64,000 nucleotides of DNA from Haematococcus lacustris. Taxonomy: Eukaryota; Chlorophyta; Chlorophyceae; Chlamydomonadales; Haematococcaceae. The notes under the pieces are model-generated. The model was given only the letters and a program-made list of their open reading frames with translations. It ran no database searches and was not told the DNA's origin. Below are positions 46,601 through 56,999 of this stretch, piece after piece. The stretch covers positions 1,942,231 through 2,006,230 of the forward strand of contig JASKMD010000017.1 of NCBI GenBank assembly GCA_030144725.1. The letters are read 5' to 3'. Every line of letters begins with the position of its first letter. Position 1 is the stretch's first letter. The position numbers were made by a program, and so were the translations under genes.

Positions 46601-49600
46601 GGGAGGCTGAAACAGGCAGGCAGGCAGGCATGGCAGGGGACCTCGGGCATGGCAGGGGTCCTCCTGGTCAGCAGCAGCGGTAGCGGCAGGCGGGTGGTAG
46701 CGGCGGGCAGGCGGGCGGTAGCGGCAGGCAGGCGGTAGAGGCAGGCGGGCAGGCAGGCAAGCAAGGGCACCTCAAACGTGGGTCCTCCTGGTCAGCAGCA
46801 GCTCACCTGCTTCACGCGCCGGGCTGCCCAGTCCCACTCCTGAGCCCCCTTAGCCCCCGCGGTGACGATCAGGCGCGCGCTGCCTGCTGCCAGGCTGCCC
46901 AAGTCAGCAGGGCTCCAGCCCTCCGTCTCCACATCAGACAGGAACACTGACATGCGGGGGCTCATGGCAGCCTGCATGGGGCATGTGGGAAAGTGTGAGA
47001 TAAGGGGGAGGAAACAAACATGGTGGTAAAGCTAGTTGGAATAAAAAAAAAGGAGTAGGGACAGCAAGGGGAGGTGGTGGCAAAGAGACTTGGCAGGCAG
47101 TGCAAGGAGTGCCGCAGAAAGGTTGTTGCGGGTCAATTTCTGGTGCATGTTAGGTTTCTTGCACTCCACAAGAGAGCAGCTGCCACATCAGATTGTTAGG
47201 GTCATATTCTTGAAGTTTCCGGTGCCTGAGCTTGCCTGGCTTGACAGATATGCTATGTTTGTTTAGCCACTGGACACCGCCATCAAGACCTTCCTACCCA
47301 TACCGCGCCGTGCCCCGCCTAGCTAGCCATGTCTCCTTCCTAGACCTGCCCCTTTTTCCTCCGCCCTGCTCCACATAGGCAGCCAAACCCACCATCAGCT
47401 CTGAGGAAGGTGTTGGCAGCTGCTGCACCACGCCCCGGGGCCCCAAGGTGCGCTGGTGGCCCTGGGCAATGACCGCCAGCAGCTGCTGAGGCCCTCGCCA
47501 CCAGCGGTCCGCAAGGCCTGCAGAGGCAGGGCAGAGCCGGCTGGCTCTTCAGGCCGGGAGGGGCAGGGTGGGAGCCAGCCACCAATACCAGTGCAGGGTG
47601 GAACCTAACCTATAACAGCAGCGCAGGGTAGGAGCCACCCAATACCAGCACTGGGTAATCCCCAGTGCCAAGAATCATGGGGTGCAGAACAAGCAACAAA
47701 CAAACAAGTGAGCCTTGGATAGGGGCCTTCAGGTAGCTACGGGTCGGGTCAGATCAGAGGGCCACAACTCCTTTCTTTCTAGCACTCGTTATTGCTGCAC
47801 TGACACAGCCACTTACCGGGCCAAACCTGTTTTTTCTTGTCTGCAATCAGCAACAGCTATGGGCTATGGGCAGGTGTAGGGCATAGCCAGCTCATTGGCA
47901 GCTGCGGAGAAGCTGCTATCTATGCTGCATACCCCCCCCCCCCATAGGCGTTGGACAAGGCCATTCCAGCAGGCATGGTGAGGTCGCTGTATTCCCTACC
48001 TAACCATCAACCACCTCCCATGCACTCACTGTCATATTTAAGGAACGAGGCTGAGTCCATGTCACCATGGGTCAGGGGCCCTAGCAGAATAACTCGTGCC
48101 CGCATGCAGTGCCTGGGCACATGGCTGCGTGAGAGTGTGACCCCGGGCTCTGCGGTTACTCTGAGCTTGCGTGAGTGACCTGCACCCATCACACATCTCA
48201 CACCTCAAATCAGCCTGCAAGCCAGGCCCTCAGAAACATATTTCTGTAAACCCTTGAAAGAGTTGCTGCTCATGCACTGACTAACCTATTGGAATTTAAA
48301 AGCTGCTGCTGCTGCTGCTGCTGCTGCTTCCTCCACTGCTGCCGCTCCTGCTGCTGCTGCTGCTGCCCTTCCTGCTGGTCCAGGTGAGTGCACCCCCTTA
48401 CCCCACCACAAGGCGGCCAGTGCACTGCCGTAGCTGTGCTCAAAGGTCAGGGTGTGCTCCGCTGGCACGATGTGCAGCTCGTGGCCATCAAACACAGAGG
48501 CATTGAAACCAGGCCCGGCGGCTGCAGGGCAACACAGCAGGCAGTCTCAGCGTGGCCCTGGTGGCATTGCAGAAGCCCATGTCTGCAGCACCATCTGAGC
48601 ACCCATGGGTCCACCCATGAGACCATAACCCATAGCCCATGAGGTTTTGTGCACCCATAACAGAGCCATGAACACAGCTGTGAAGCAGTGCAGGTGTGGA
48701 GCGGTAAGGGATGCAGGACCCAACATCGGCTAGCTGCGGCACAGTGGTGCAGGCGATACGGCAGGCAGGCAGCAGGCCATGACCAACACCGGAGCCCCTG
48801 CGTTGATGCGGTGTGGCCTAAGGAGCTGGTGAGCAGGAGGAGGGGACCGGGCAGGTGCTGGTGGCCAGACTGGCCGGACCGGGCAGGTGCAGCTGACTAG
48901 GTTTGCGAGGTGGCCACAACACAGTTAAGCAAGCATCTGGGCACATCCACAAGATGTGTGTTGGGGGTTGTTGAACATGGCCATGCATGTGATGTGATGT
49001 GATGTGATGTGATGTGATGTGATGTGATGTGATGCGCCAAGCAGCCAAGCAGCATGCCGGCATGCAGACTGGGTGATGGTGAGGTCGTCACCCTGTGCTG
49101 GCACTTACTTGTGACAACACAGGCTCGTAGCCCCAGCGCCTTGGCAGCCACGGCAGCGTACGACACGGAGCCGCCCTGAGCGGTGACACAACACTGCCAG
49201 TGTCTGCCCGGTAGGGCTGCATGGCAGAGTCTTATGGCAGCATGTGATGCACAAGCAAGCACACTGTACACATACTACAGGCAAACAGAGACACAGCAAC
49301 ACTCCACTGCCAGTGTCTGCCTGGTAGGGCTGCTTGACACAGCATGACATCATGCTTGTGATAATGTACGTCACCAGTCACATAGCCCTTGCCCTGTGTA
49401 TCAGAGTTTATACAGACTATATGTGTGTGCAAACAATAGGTGTGTGGTCTACACCTTCACACATATCAATGCAGGTGAAGCCTGACACACCCTTGCGTTT
49501 CATTATGCTGTCATGAGGGTTCCAGAGAGACCACACACACCCCTCTGTTAGCGACGCAGGCAGAGCATTGGGCACGGTCCAGCATCACAGATCACACTCA

Positions 49601-49804
49601 ATGCCCAGGCCCATGCTGAGCAGCATGCTGCTGGCCAAGGTGCTGAGCAGCACGCGTGACATGTCCCATGCGTTATGGATTGCAGCCGTACAGCCAACCC
49701 AGTGTCATCCATGGATTACAAGTATGTGCTGTGTTACGTACCACTGGTGTGCTGCCATCTGGCACAATGTCCACAGTAGCTGGGCCGACGATGGTCAAGT
49801 CGAC
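43696..49804 (-). CDS. pfkB-family carbohydrate kinase, 5' exon not identified
   Basis: Ribokinase-fold kinase, closest in style to plant inositol-kinase-like pfkB proteins; the substrate is unproven. Seven minus-strand exons in phase (49804-49742, 49175-49109, 48521-48426, 48179-48030, 47517-47375, 46971-46807, 44871-43696) give 619 codons and a stop. The N-terminal strand VDLTIVGPATVDIVPDGSTP leads into the GGSVSYAAVAAKALG signature-1 region. EHTLTFEHSY, VILLGPLTHGDMD, the ITAGAKGA-type strand and NVVDTNGAGDTFATAYML (signature 2, catalytic Asp) follow. After the kinase core the protein has about 290 residues rich in Ala, Pro, Gly and Gln, unusual for the family. An in-frame stop lies just upstream of 49804, so a short leader exon further 5' is needed. 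The last intron holds a transposon, which splicing should remove. Confidence 0.8.
45023..46543 (+). mobile_element. Tc1/mariner pogo-like transposon in a pfkB intron
   Basis: Inverted ends CACAGTAAAGTGCC (from 45023; reverse complement ending 46543) flanked by TA at 45021-45022 and 46544-46545. The paralogous empty site survives in the left duplication, where the same flanks meet at a single TA (40923-40924). The insertion therefore happened after, or in only one copy of, the segmental duplication. It is 1521 bp long with one transposase gene. Confidence 0.92.
45313..46221 (+). pseudogene. DDE transposase (pogo/Tigger type), probably inactive
   Basis: The 302-codon open frame has the DDE-1 hallmarks: RVLMILDDHASRF (second acidic residue) and LPGQCTHFLQPWDQLFSSVK (third Asp in QPWD), preceded by a strand of the SITCVVWGSAGGQVLAPNYI type. 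The segment that should hold the first catalytic Asp reads SINERVLAETGSK with no DE pair. The N-terminal DNA-binding part lies in another frame upstream (about 45150-45310), so a frameshift is likely. The last residues run to a stop at 46219-46221. Confidence 0.7.
46546..46760. repeat. (GGCA)n/(GGCAGGCG)n tract
   Basis: Degenerate GGCAGGCAGG repeats in the last pfkB intron. A shorter version is at 40928-41020 in the left duplicate. Confidence 0.85.
48983..49034. repeat. (GTGAT)n microsatellite
   Basis: About ten GTGAT units in a pfkB intron (48522-49108). Confidence 0.95.
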
Positions 49805-50996
49805 CTGAGCCGGGGTTAGCCGGGGGACCAGCGTGAGGGCTTATGGTGCACATGACAGGCTGGGCGGGTGCAGGCCCGCACGTGGCAGCGCACCCTCGTG
49901 ATAGATGCGGCGAGATAAAGAACCAAGCCCGCCAACACGCCAAAAGCTACGACCGTGCAGAGGAGGCGCATCCGTTCCGCAAAGGAACGGAGTAGTGGAG
50001 AGGTGCGTGAACCAACGGTCAGTTTTCAACTACTACAGATGAGTTTGCCACAGTCATGAGCAGGCCACGACCACACCGCTGAAGAGCCATCATGACAGCT
50101 TAAAGTCACACAGGGTCGAGCACCCGCGCCAGCAGTCCATGGTACCCATAAACAAGTGGCATCAGCATATGCAGGCCAATCCACCGACACCCTTGGCGGC
50201 ACCTGAATAACTTGACGCACCCCCTCGGCCAGCTTGGAGTAGGCAGGCCAACAAAACTCTTTCAACAAGGAACAACATGTTGGCCTGTGGGTAATCTCAC
50301 TCCGCTACAATCATATTGTGCCGTGGCTGCCCATCTGCAAACTGTCCCTCTCGGGGGAGGCAGACTACACGTTGCCCCTGCCTTACCATCTACATTTATA
50401 TTACCATCCCTGCCTTGCATGCCTTCGTTCGGAGGCCATGTGCACCTTTTATTGTACACATAGCGTTGCAGTGCTTTGCAAAAAGTCCCGAACCCCTAGG
50501 GGGGAGGGCGGCCACGGAGTGGCATATTCTTCCAGCCATCAGGAGAGTATTGTTACATAGACACTTCTAAGTGTACTACATCCATTACATCCAGGCACAG
50601 CAACACAGCAAAGCAATAACAAACAATATAGCACATAGCAGACCCGCCAGGTCAGCCGTCACAGCTGAGGTCACAGCTGCGTCACAGCTGAGTCACAGCC
50701 CAAGTGGCTACATTCAAATCCGTACTCATAGCTCAAGTCCACAGCCTACCGCAGCCCCCTCCACCCTCCCACTCCTGTCTGTTGCACACCATCACCATTG
50801 GCCTGGCTCAAGCTTGGCTGGGCTGCGCAAGGCAGGGTGGCGACAGCATTGGGAGGCTGGGCTGCGCTGCGCCGCAAACACGCATCACGGAAGTGAAAGG
50901 GGCCTGGGGCAGGGCTGGTGCAGCAGGTCCCCTCATCATTTGATAGGGCTGGTGGCTTGCAGGAGGTGGGGTCTTCACTGACGCTGCACGTGTCGC
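49805..50996. other. 5' region of pfkB and 3' flank of the PPR gene
   Basis: The pfkB start exon and promoter should lie here (minus strand), but no single ATG exon could be chosen. TTACA (TGTAA on the minus strand) at 50553-50557 and 50584-50588 could end the PPR transcript. Confidence 0.45.
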
Positions 50997-53900
50997 TCAT
51001 CTAAACGTTTTACGGAAGTAGCTACGGAGTGACCGCCGCGGCACCAAGCAGGCCTCTGTGAACTCATTGGGCTGCACAACAGGGCCACACACCACCCACA
51101 CCAGGGCCAGGCAGGGAGGGAAGGAGTGATGAAAGGGTCAGAAGATGTAGAAGCAGGTGCCAGATACAGGAAAGCAGAGCAGCTGACTTGCAGCCCTTAG
51201 AGCAGTGCCTCATGTCACTGTGACGTGATGCTGAGTCCAGCGTGGCAAAACCTGCCAGTCATCTGTCCAGGTTGCCTTCAGCCACCACTCACCTCCACAC
51301 CGTCCTGGTGCATGCGGTCAATCACATCCTCCCCTCTCTCAAGGTCATTGGTGCGTACACACACACTCAGCAGCACGTTGTAGGAAACTGTGCAGCCAAC
51401 AGGGCAATGACACAGGTCACATTGTCAGGGTTGTTGGGCACGTAGCATGCCACAGGGGGCAACCCAAGACACTGCTGATGCAGAGCAGGCCTCAAAATTT
51501 CTGCCATAGGGCGTACTGGTTGATGCTCCTAGGGCCGGTTGGTGTGCCTGAACATCCAGGAGGTGAAATGTTGGCATCTGCTGGTCGCTCATAGGTCCAC
51601 ACACGCGTGCCACAGTGCCATGGAACAGTGTCAATGACGCCACTGGCAGCTGCTGATCCCTGGAGCCAGCAGCGTGACCTGCCGGTGCGGGGCATGATGT
51701 GGTGCCCAATAGTGGCCCCCCGTAACTGGCAGCTGCTGGTCCCTACGAGGTGTATTTGTTGGTGTAGGACCCTGGACCCTGGACCTTTGAAAGTGCCCTT
51801 TGGAGGTGCGAGAATGAGTGACATCGCCTCCTGGGTATAAGTAGGTATCAGCAGGTGTGAGCTGATATGAGCCTAGTGGCGCAATGCCTCCGAGGAAGCG
51901 CCCCAGTAGCGCGGAGCCAGAGCCGCATCCGATTGAAAGCCCACAAAAACAAGATTCGTCGTAGTCATGGTGTGGTCCACTGCAACTGTGCAGTCCGGTG
52001 AGCTCCGCGCTGCTCACATCGCTGCTGTTCATGCCAGCGCAGGTCCTAGCACCCCTCCAGGCAAACAACGCGAGGAGCAAAGGGCTGAATGGAAAACCCA
52101 GCGCCGACAGGTGCGCACCCGCACCCGCCTTGTATGCCCCCGCACTGTTTGTCTTGGCCCGACAATGTTGCCTATGAAAGTGGCCTGTCAAAGTGCGGAT
52201 TGTAATTGGCTGCAGGTCATCAAAGTCCCGGGTGGCTCCGTGCTGCGCGGGTGCAAGAAAACCAAGCGCAAGCTGATGGAACACTTCCAGCTGAGGGCTG
52301 AGGTGCACAGCCAGCTCCGCCTCGCTATTTGTGTTGCGCATACTGCTGACATGCCTGGTGGGCTACCCCTCCCCGGGGGTCCGCCCCTATTGCTCCAGCC
52401 GTGCAGCCTCCCCGTGCACAAGATGCTGCCCCCTTACCCTCACTCCCCCTGCGTGTCCCTGCCCAGTCAGCAGCCATGGACATGGACTGGGATCCTGAGG
52501 ATGAGGCCGAGCCTGAGCCAGAGCCAGAGCCTGCCCCAACACCACCCACGCTGCGGCCACCCAGTGCCCGCCTTACTGCCCGCCACCCCCCACCGGCAGC
52601 ACCCACTGGGCCACCTGTGCCCCTTGACATCGAAGATCCGGCGATGCTGCAGCAGCTGCAGGTCTTCTGCATGTACTTTGCCAACTCAACCTTCCTCACC
52701 CCCTACAACCAGCTGCAGCGGCGTCTTGGGCGCGCTGGGCAGAACAAGCACTTCAGCCTAAAGTCTGCCTTTGACGACCCCAGCAACAAGGAGCTGCTAG
52801 CCAAGCTGCAGCAGCTGGGCAGCACCAAGCTGACTGGGGACCACAACACCATCAGCCACCACTCCATGCAGCTAGCAGTCGCCATGCAGCAACACTACTC
52901 CAACCCAGGCAAGTGACGGTGGTGCATACCTGACCCTGAGCCACCTGACCCTGACCCTGAGGTCAGCCAGCCGGCCAGCCAGCCAAGCGCCCTGCCAGCC
53001 CTGCCAGCCAAGCGAAGCAAGCGCACCAAGGCTGAGCCAGTGGCAACTGAGCCCACAAAGGGCAAGGGCAAGGCTGCCAAAGCCAAACCAGCACCACAGC
53101 CAGGCAGGTGGCTGGACAGGGACTGCAATGCAGCATTGAACATGCAGCGCATTGGGGAGAGCAAGTGGCGCCCACTGGAGCTGTGCTGGTGGCCAGACCA
53201 GGGAGCGCTGCCAGCCAAGGGCAAGGAGTACCCAGGCTTGGGGTACAAGCGAGTGTGAGACAAGCCACCGCGAGACAAGGCCCCAGCAGCAGCAGCCCGC
53301 TGAGGCACAGTAGTGTGTGCCCCCCTCTTGAGCTGTCATCAGCTTTCAATTAGTGCATGTTTTGTCATGCCAACTCTACATCATAGCCCTCGTGGTCAGG
53401 CAATGCTGTAGGTGGTAGGCGACCATGACCATGTGTATGCCATGTATAGGCCATGAGCATGCCATGCGATGGGAACACCACACAGAAAAAACACTGTTTT
53501 GTAGTGGTCCACAACTAGTGTGTTCGACTGCAATGAAGGCTCAAGGTTGAGGGCCAAGGTGCTGGTTGATGCTCCTCCTGAAAGCACCCACTTCCCTCAA
53601 AGCTGTGGAAATGATGTCTGGAGTGTATGTAACATACAGGACCACTTTGCTTTGCATGTGCAGTGTACACTGTGTACGAATGCACTGAGCACCGGGGTGG
53701 TGATGAGCAACGAGCATGACATGGTGATGGCGTGCATACCCACTTGCTGTTGGCTCCATGTTGTACTTGGTGCGCATGGTGGTCAGCACGCTGTCCAACT
53801 TGACCCAGTCAGCTGGTTTGCGAAAGCCATAGCCTCGCAGCAACACCGCAAAGGTGATCTCATCAGGCTGGAGGAAGTCAACTGCAGCGCATGGTGCACT

Positions 53901-54825
53901 GCAACGTCACACATGCAACAGTGGGAACCAGTGCACGTGTCATCAGTGTGTTTGCAGTGGTCAATGCGGCAGCTTGGTGTCATCAAGTGAGCTGGTGCCA
54001 ATTGGTGTGCCTGAACATCCAGGAGGTGAAATGTTGGCAGCTGCACGTCGCTCAAAGGTCCACACGCGAGGGCCACAGTGCCATGGGATCAGTGTCAATG
54101 ACGCCACTGGCAGGTCCTGGTCCCTGGCTGATAACTGCAGGTCGCCTGACCCTGCCCCTGCCCTTCGGCCCACGACGACAGGATTCCTCAACTTGGCTCT
54201 CTAGGCACCTCTGAGCCAAGCAGTAACTCAATTGGCTCAGCGCACACCCTCACCGAAAAGCTCGTCGAATACAGATTGAGCGAGCTCCATGTCTCTCAGG
54301 CATGCAGACAGCAGGGCCGTGGCTGCTTGAGTGTCTGGCGCGATGCCCAATGCATTTAGGCTTGTCAGCTCCTGCAGGATGTATGCCAGCATTGGACAGT
54401 GATGCATTACGATGCGGTAAGCAGCCACCAAGGCATGCGAAGCTGATGAGGATAAGCCCTGGATTGCTAAATACCTTGATCGCCTCCTTTGCTGCTCCCT
54501 GTTCGCCCAATGTTTTGATACGTCTGGTCACTTGCGCTCTTATTCGTGATACACGTTCTTCCTCAGACTGAAGGTGCAGGCACGGACCATCTGGTCAGCT
54601 ATCTCCATTCATGCTCATGGGTTGTCTGTGCTACCCACAAGTACTTGCCTCGTTGGTGTGTGCTTCTGCGCTGAGAGTCAATGCCGCGGGCCGCCGGCAG
54701 GATAGACGTCCAGCTGGCAGCAAACCGGGTCGCATGCAGGCAGGTCGTGCGCAGCTACATCTAGAACCGAAGCTGCTCGGCCCAAGAAGAGACTTGGGAC
54801 GAGTGTCCAGGGTGCTGGTGCGCAT
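50997..54825 (-). CDS. Short pentatricopeptide repeat (PPR) protein, organelle-targeted
   Basis: PPR proteins bind RNA in chloroplasts or mitochondria. Six minus-strand exons in phase (54825-54649, 54567-54475, 54371-54254, 53881-53744, 51387-51293, 51071-50997) give 231 residues. Residues 1-59 look like a transit peptide (RPKSLLGPSSFGSRCSCARP, no acidic run). Three PPR-type helical pairs follow: around GIAPDTQAATALLSACLRD, QPDEITFAVLLRGYG and ISYNVLLSVCVRTNDLERGE, each starting at the expected Pro-Asp or Pro-Thr turn. The C-terminus is basic (RRSLRSYFRKTFR). Intron 1 keeps phase only with a GC donor (GAG then GCAAGT, 54651-54643). Intron 4 (51388-53743) carries a 2-kb mobile element on the opposite strand. 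The RNA target cannot be read. Confidence 0.82.
51531..53561 (+). mobile_element. Longest Fanzor-tail element, 15-bp target duplication
   Basis: Flanked by CTGGTTGATGCTCCT at 51516-51530 and 53562-53576. From the 5' end it holds: a block shared with 13168-13330 and 53966-54118; a block shared with 14356-14560, 24020-24240 and 36876-37108; a coding region (52000-53258); and a 3' tail of about 260 bp (53300-53561) shared with 15754-16294 and 36876-37367. No terminal inverted repeats were seen. It lies in PPR intron 4, opposite strand. Confidence 0.85.
52000..53258 (+). pseudogene. Protein region of the Fanzor-tail element, ending in a RuvC-III-like motif
   Basis: Three pieces are visible. About 52150-52330 encodes a Cys/Lys-rich segment (CQSADCNWLQVIKVPGGSVL then CKKTKRKLMEHF). 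52401-52916 is open, with an Asp/Glu/Pro-rich start (MDMDWDPEDEAEPEPEPEP) and a helical part (LQQLQVFCMYFANSTFLTPY). About 52935-53258 has a KGKGKAAKAK linker, RWLDRDCNAALNMQRIGES (third RuvC-like motif, Asp present) and RPLELCWWPDQG, with a stop right after GLGYKRV, where the 15754 copy reads on. No first or second RuvC motif was found, so a full nuclease is not encoded. Middle exons may be missing, or this family may have only the tail. Confidence 0.55.
53966..54118 (+). repeat. 5' fragment of the Fanzor-tail family, copy 2
   Basis: Matches 13168-13330 almost base for base (GGCAGCTTGGTGTCATCAAG start) and 51538-51650. It lies in PPR intron 3, 400 bp outside the complete element. Confidence 0.75.
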
Positions 54826-55384
54826 CGTAAGCGAGCTTTCAGGGATAGTATTGGATATAGTGCGCAGGAGGTCTGTACGATTGCAAGCCTAGTTGGTTGC
54901 AGGCCTAGTTGGTTGCAGCAGGTAAAAAGGCCATGATGTAAATGCAAACAAATCTACATATAAAAAATATAAGGGGGCAAGATGAAAAATGTGCTCGGAA
55001 TGGCCTGAAAACGCGCGCACAGCCTCCTCTAATCAGAGCCACCAACCATACAAGAAGACAGCCCCAGCTCTGCACTGGGCAGTGAGATTTACTTTCGATT
55101 GGCGACTTTTTGAGACGAATAATTACGTTTGAGCTGCGATCATGGCTCGGCACGTGGTGGCGCCAGTGCGCGGAATGAAATATAACATCACGCAGGTTGG
55201 CCCATCAATTTGAATTGACAGTCGCAGTCCACGGCCATGACTGGGCTGCAGCTCACGGATGCGGCGCTTGGCCGTGGCGGGCGTGGCGTGCACGTCAACT
55301 CTGCGCACTGCCTATGCTGTAAAACACGCTCAGCCTCTGCTTCAGCGCGAGGGAGGCTCACGTCCCCAATGCACCTGATGGCAG
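54826..55384. other. 5' flank of the PPR gene
   Basis: AT-richer than its surroundings at 54930-55130, consistent with a promoter region. A 61-residue minus-strand open frame (55123-55308) has no recognised domain or start context. Confidence 0.45.
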
Positions 55385-56570
55385 GTGTCTAGCCCCGAAA
55401 GTCTAGCAGCAGGGGCAGCAGCAGAAGGGACAGGGGCAGCAGCAGCGGCAGCAGCAGCAGTAGGCAGCAGGCAACAGCAGGGGCAGGAGCAGCAAGGGCA
55501 GCAGCAGCAGGGGCAGCAGCATCAGGGGCAGCAGCAGCAGGGGCAGCAGGGGCAGGGTCAGCAGGGGCAGTAGGGGCAGGGGCAGCAGCAGCAGGGGCAG
55601 CAGGGGCAGCAGCAGCAGTGGCAGCAGCAACAGGGGCAGCAGGGGCAGCAGAAGGCAGCAGTAGCAGTGGTAGGCAGCACGCAACAGCAGGGGAAGGAGC
55701 AGCAGGGGCAGCAGCAGCAGGGGCAGCAGCAGCAGGGGCAGCAGGGGCAGGGGCGGCAGGGGCAGTAGGGGCAGGGGCAGCAGCAGCAGTGGCAGCAGCG
55801 GCAGCAGCAGCAGTGGCAGCAGCGGCAGCAGCAGCAGTGGCAGCAGCGGCAGCAGCAGCAGCGGCAGCAGCGGCAGCAGCTGGGGCAGCAGCAGCGGCAG
55901 CATCACCAGCAGCAGCAGGGGCAACAGTAGCAGGGGCAGCAGCAGCAGGGGCAGCAGCAACAGGGTCAGCAGGGGCAGCAGCAAAAGGGCCAGCAGCAGC
56001 AGGGGCAGCAGGGGCAGCAGGGGCAGGGGCAGCAGGAGCAGGGGCAGCAGTAGCTGGGGCAGCAGCAGCGGCATCATCACCAGCAGCAGCAGGGGCAGCA
56101 GTAGCAGGGGCAGCAGCAGCAGGGGCAGCAGCAGCAGCAGTAGCAGCAGCAGCAGGAGCAGCAGTATCAGGGGCAGCAGCAGCAGGGGCAGCAGCAGCGG
56201 CATCATCACCAGCAGCAGCAGGGGCAGCAGTAGCAGGGGCAGCAGTAGCAGGGGCAGCAGCAGCAAGGGCAGCAGCAGCAAGGGCAGCAGCAGAAGGGGC
56301 AGCAGTAGCAGCAGCAGGGGCAGCAGTAGCAGCAGCAGGGGCAGCAGCAGCAGGGGCAGCAGCAGCAGGGGCAGCAGCAGCAGGGGCAGCAGCAGCAGGG
56401 CCAGTAGCAGCAGGGGCAGCAGCGGCGGCAGGGGCAGCAGCGGCGGCAGGGGCAGCAGCGGCGGCCGGGGCAGCAGCAGCGGCAGGGGCAGCAAGGGCAG
56501 CGGCAGCAGCGGCAACAGTGGTAGCAGTGGCAGCAGCGGCAGGGGCAGCGGCAGCAAAATCTTGAACTAA
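55385..56570. repeat. CAG/GGGCAG composite minisatellite, about 1.2 kb
   Basis: Mostly GCAGCAGGGGCA-type units on the plus strand, with local blocks: GCAGCGGCAGCAGCAGCAGT (55790-55880), ATCACCAGCAGCAGCAGGGG (three times: 55901, 56077, 56207) and GGCGGCAGGGGCAGCAGC (56425-56465). All three minus frames and one plus frame are open for 300-400 codons of Ala, Leu/Pro, Cys or Gly/Ala, which is a composition effect. Confidence 0.85.
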
Positions 56571-56939
56571 AGCAGGAGGCAACAGCTTGAGCATGCAACT
56601 GGGTGCGGCAGCAGGCTGGAAGCGGAGGGAGTTCCTTTAGGGTGATGGCACACTTGAAGGCCAGCGGTGCACAAAACCAGCGATCACATGTAACACTGCA
56701 GAAGTGATAACTGGACATCATGCTTACACACAATTTGCAGATGCCAGGGATGCAAAGCGGGCATCATGCAAGCATGCGAACATCATCATCACACACATTG
56801 CAAGTGGACTTGGACGTGCATAGTTTTGTTTGGCTGCATGCGGGCTGTCTATCGGGCTGGTTTTTTAATAAATGTGGTGCGGCCGGAGGCCGCACATACA
56901 TATGTTGCCTGCTGCCCGTCCGATGTGGGACGGGCCCAC
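56571..56939. other. Intergenic, nothing recognised
   Basis: Non-repetitive sequence between the CAG array and Fanzor A. 56868-56945 has an inverted pair (GTGCGGCCGGAGGCCGCAC and GCCCGTCCGATGTGGGACGGGC) whose two hairpins could mark or lie beside the 5' end of the Fanzor element. Confidence 0.45.
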
Positions 56940-56999
56940 TGCCCTAGTAAAACTAATAGGTTCTTGTATTTGTGGCGGCTTCACCTTGCTGTTTTCTAT

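Larger units (their letters stand above)
43201..47516. repeat. Segmental duplication, right copy (partner 39111-41800)
   Basis: See the left copy. Extra DNA relative to the left copy is the pogo-like element (45023-46543) and a GGCAGGCAGG-type expansion at 46546-46760. The reading frame of the kinase exons is intact here. Confidence 0.9.

Noticed and set aside
55123..55308. 61-residue minus-strand frame upstream of the PPR gene
   Set aside because: No domain or splice partner; the PPR start exon at 54825 already gives a transit peptide.
55389..56594. 400-codon Ala-rich and Leu/Pro-rich frames on the minus strand
   Set aside because: Parallel open frames in several phases over a CAG minisatellite, with no start context, domain or codon pattern.
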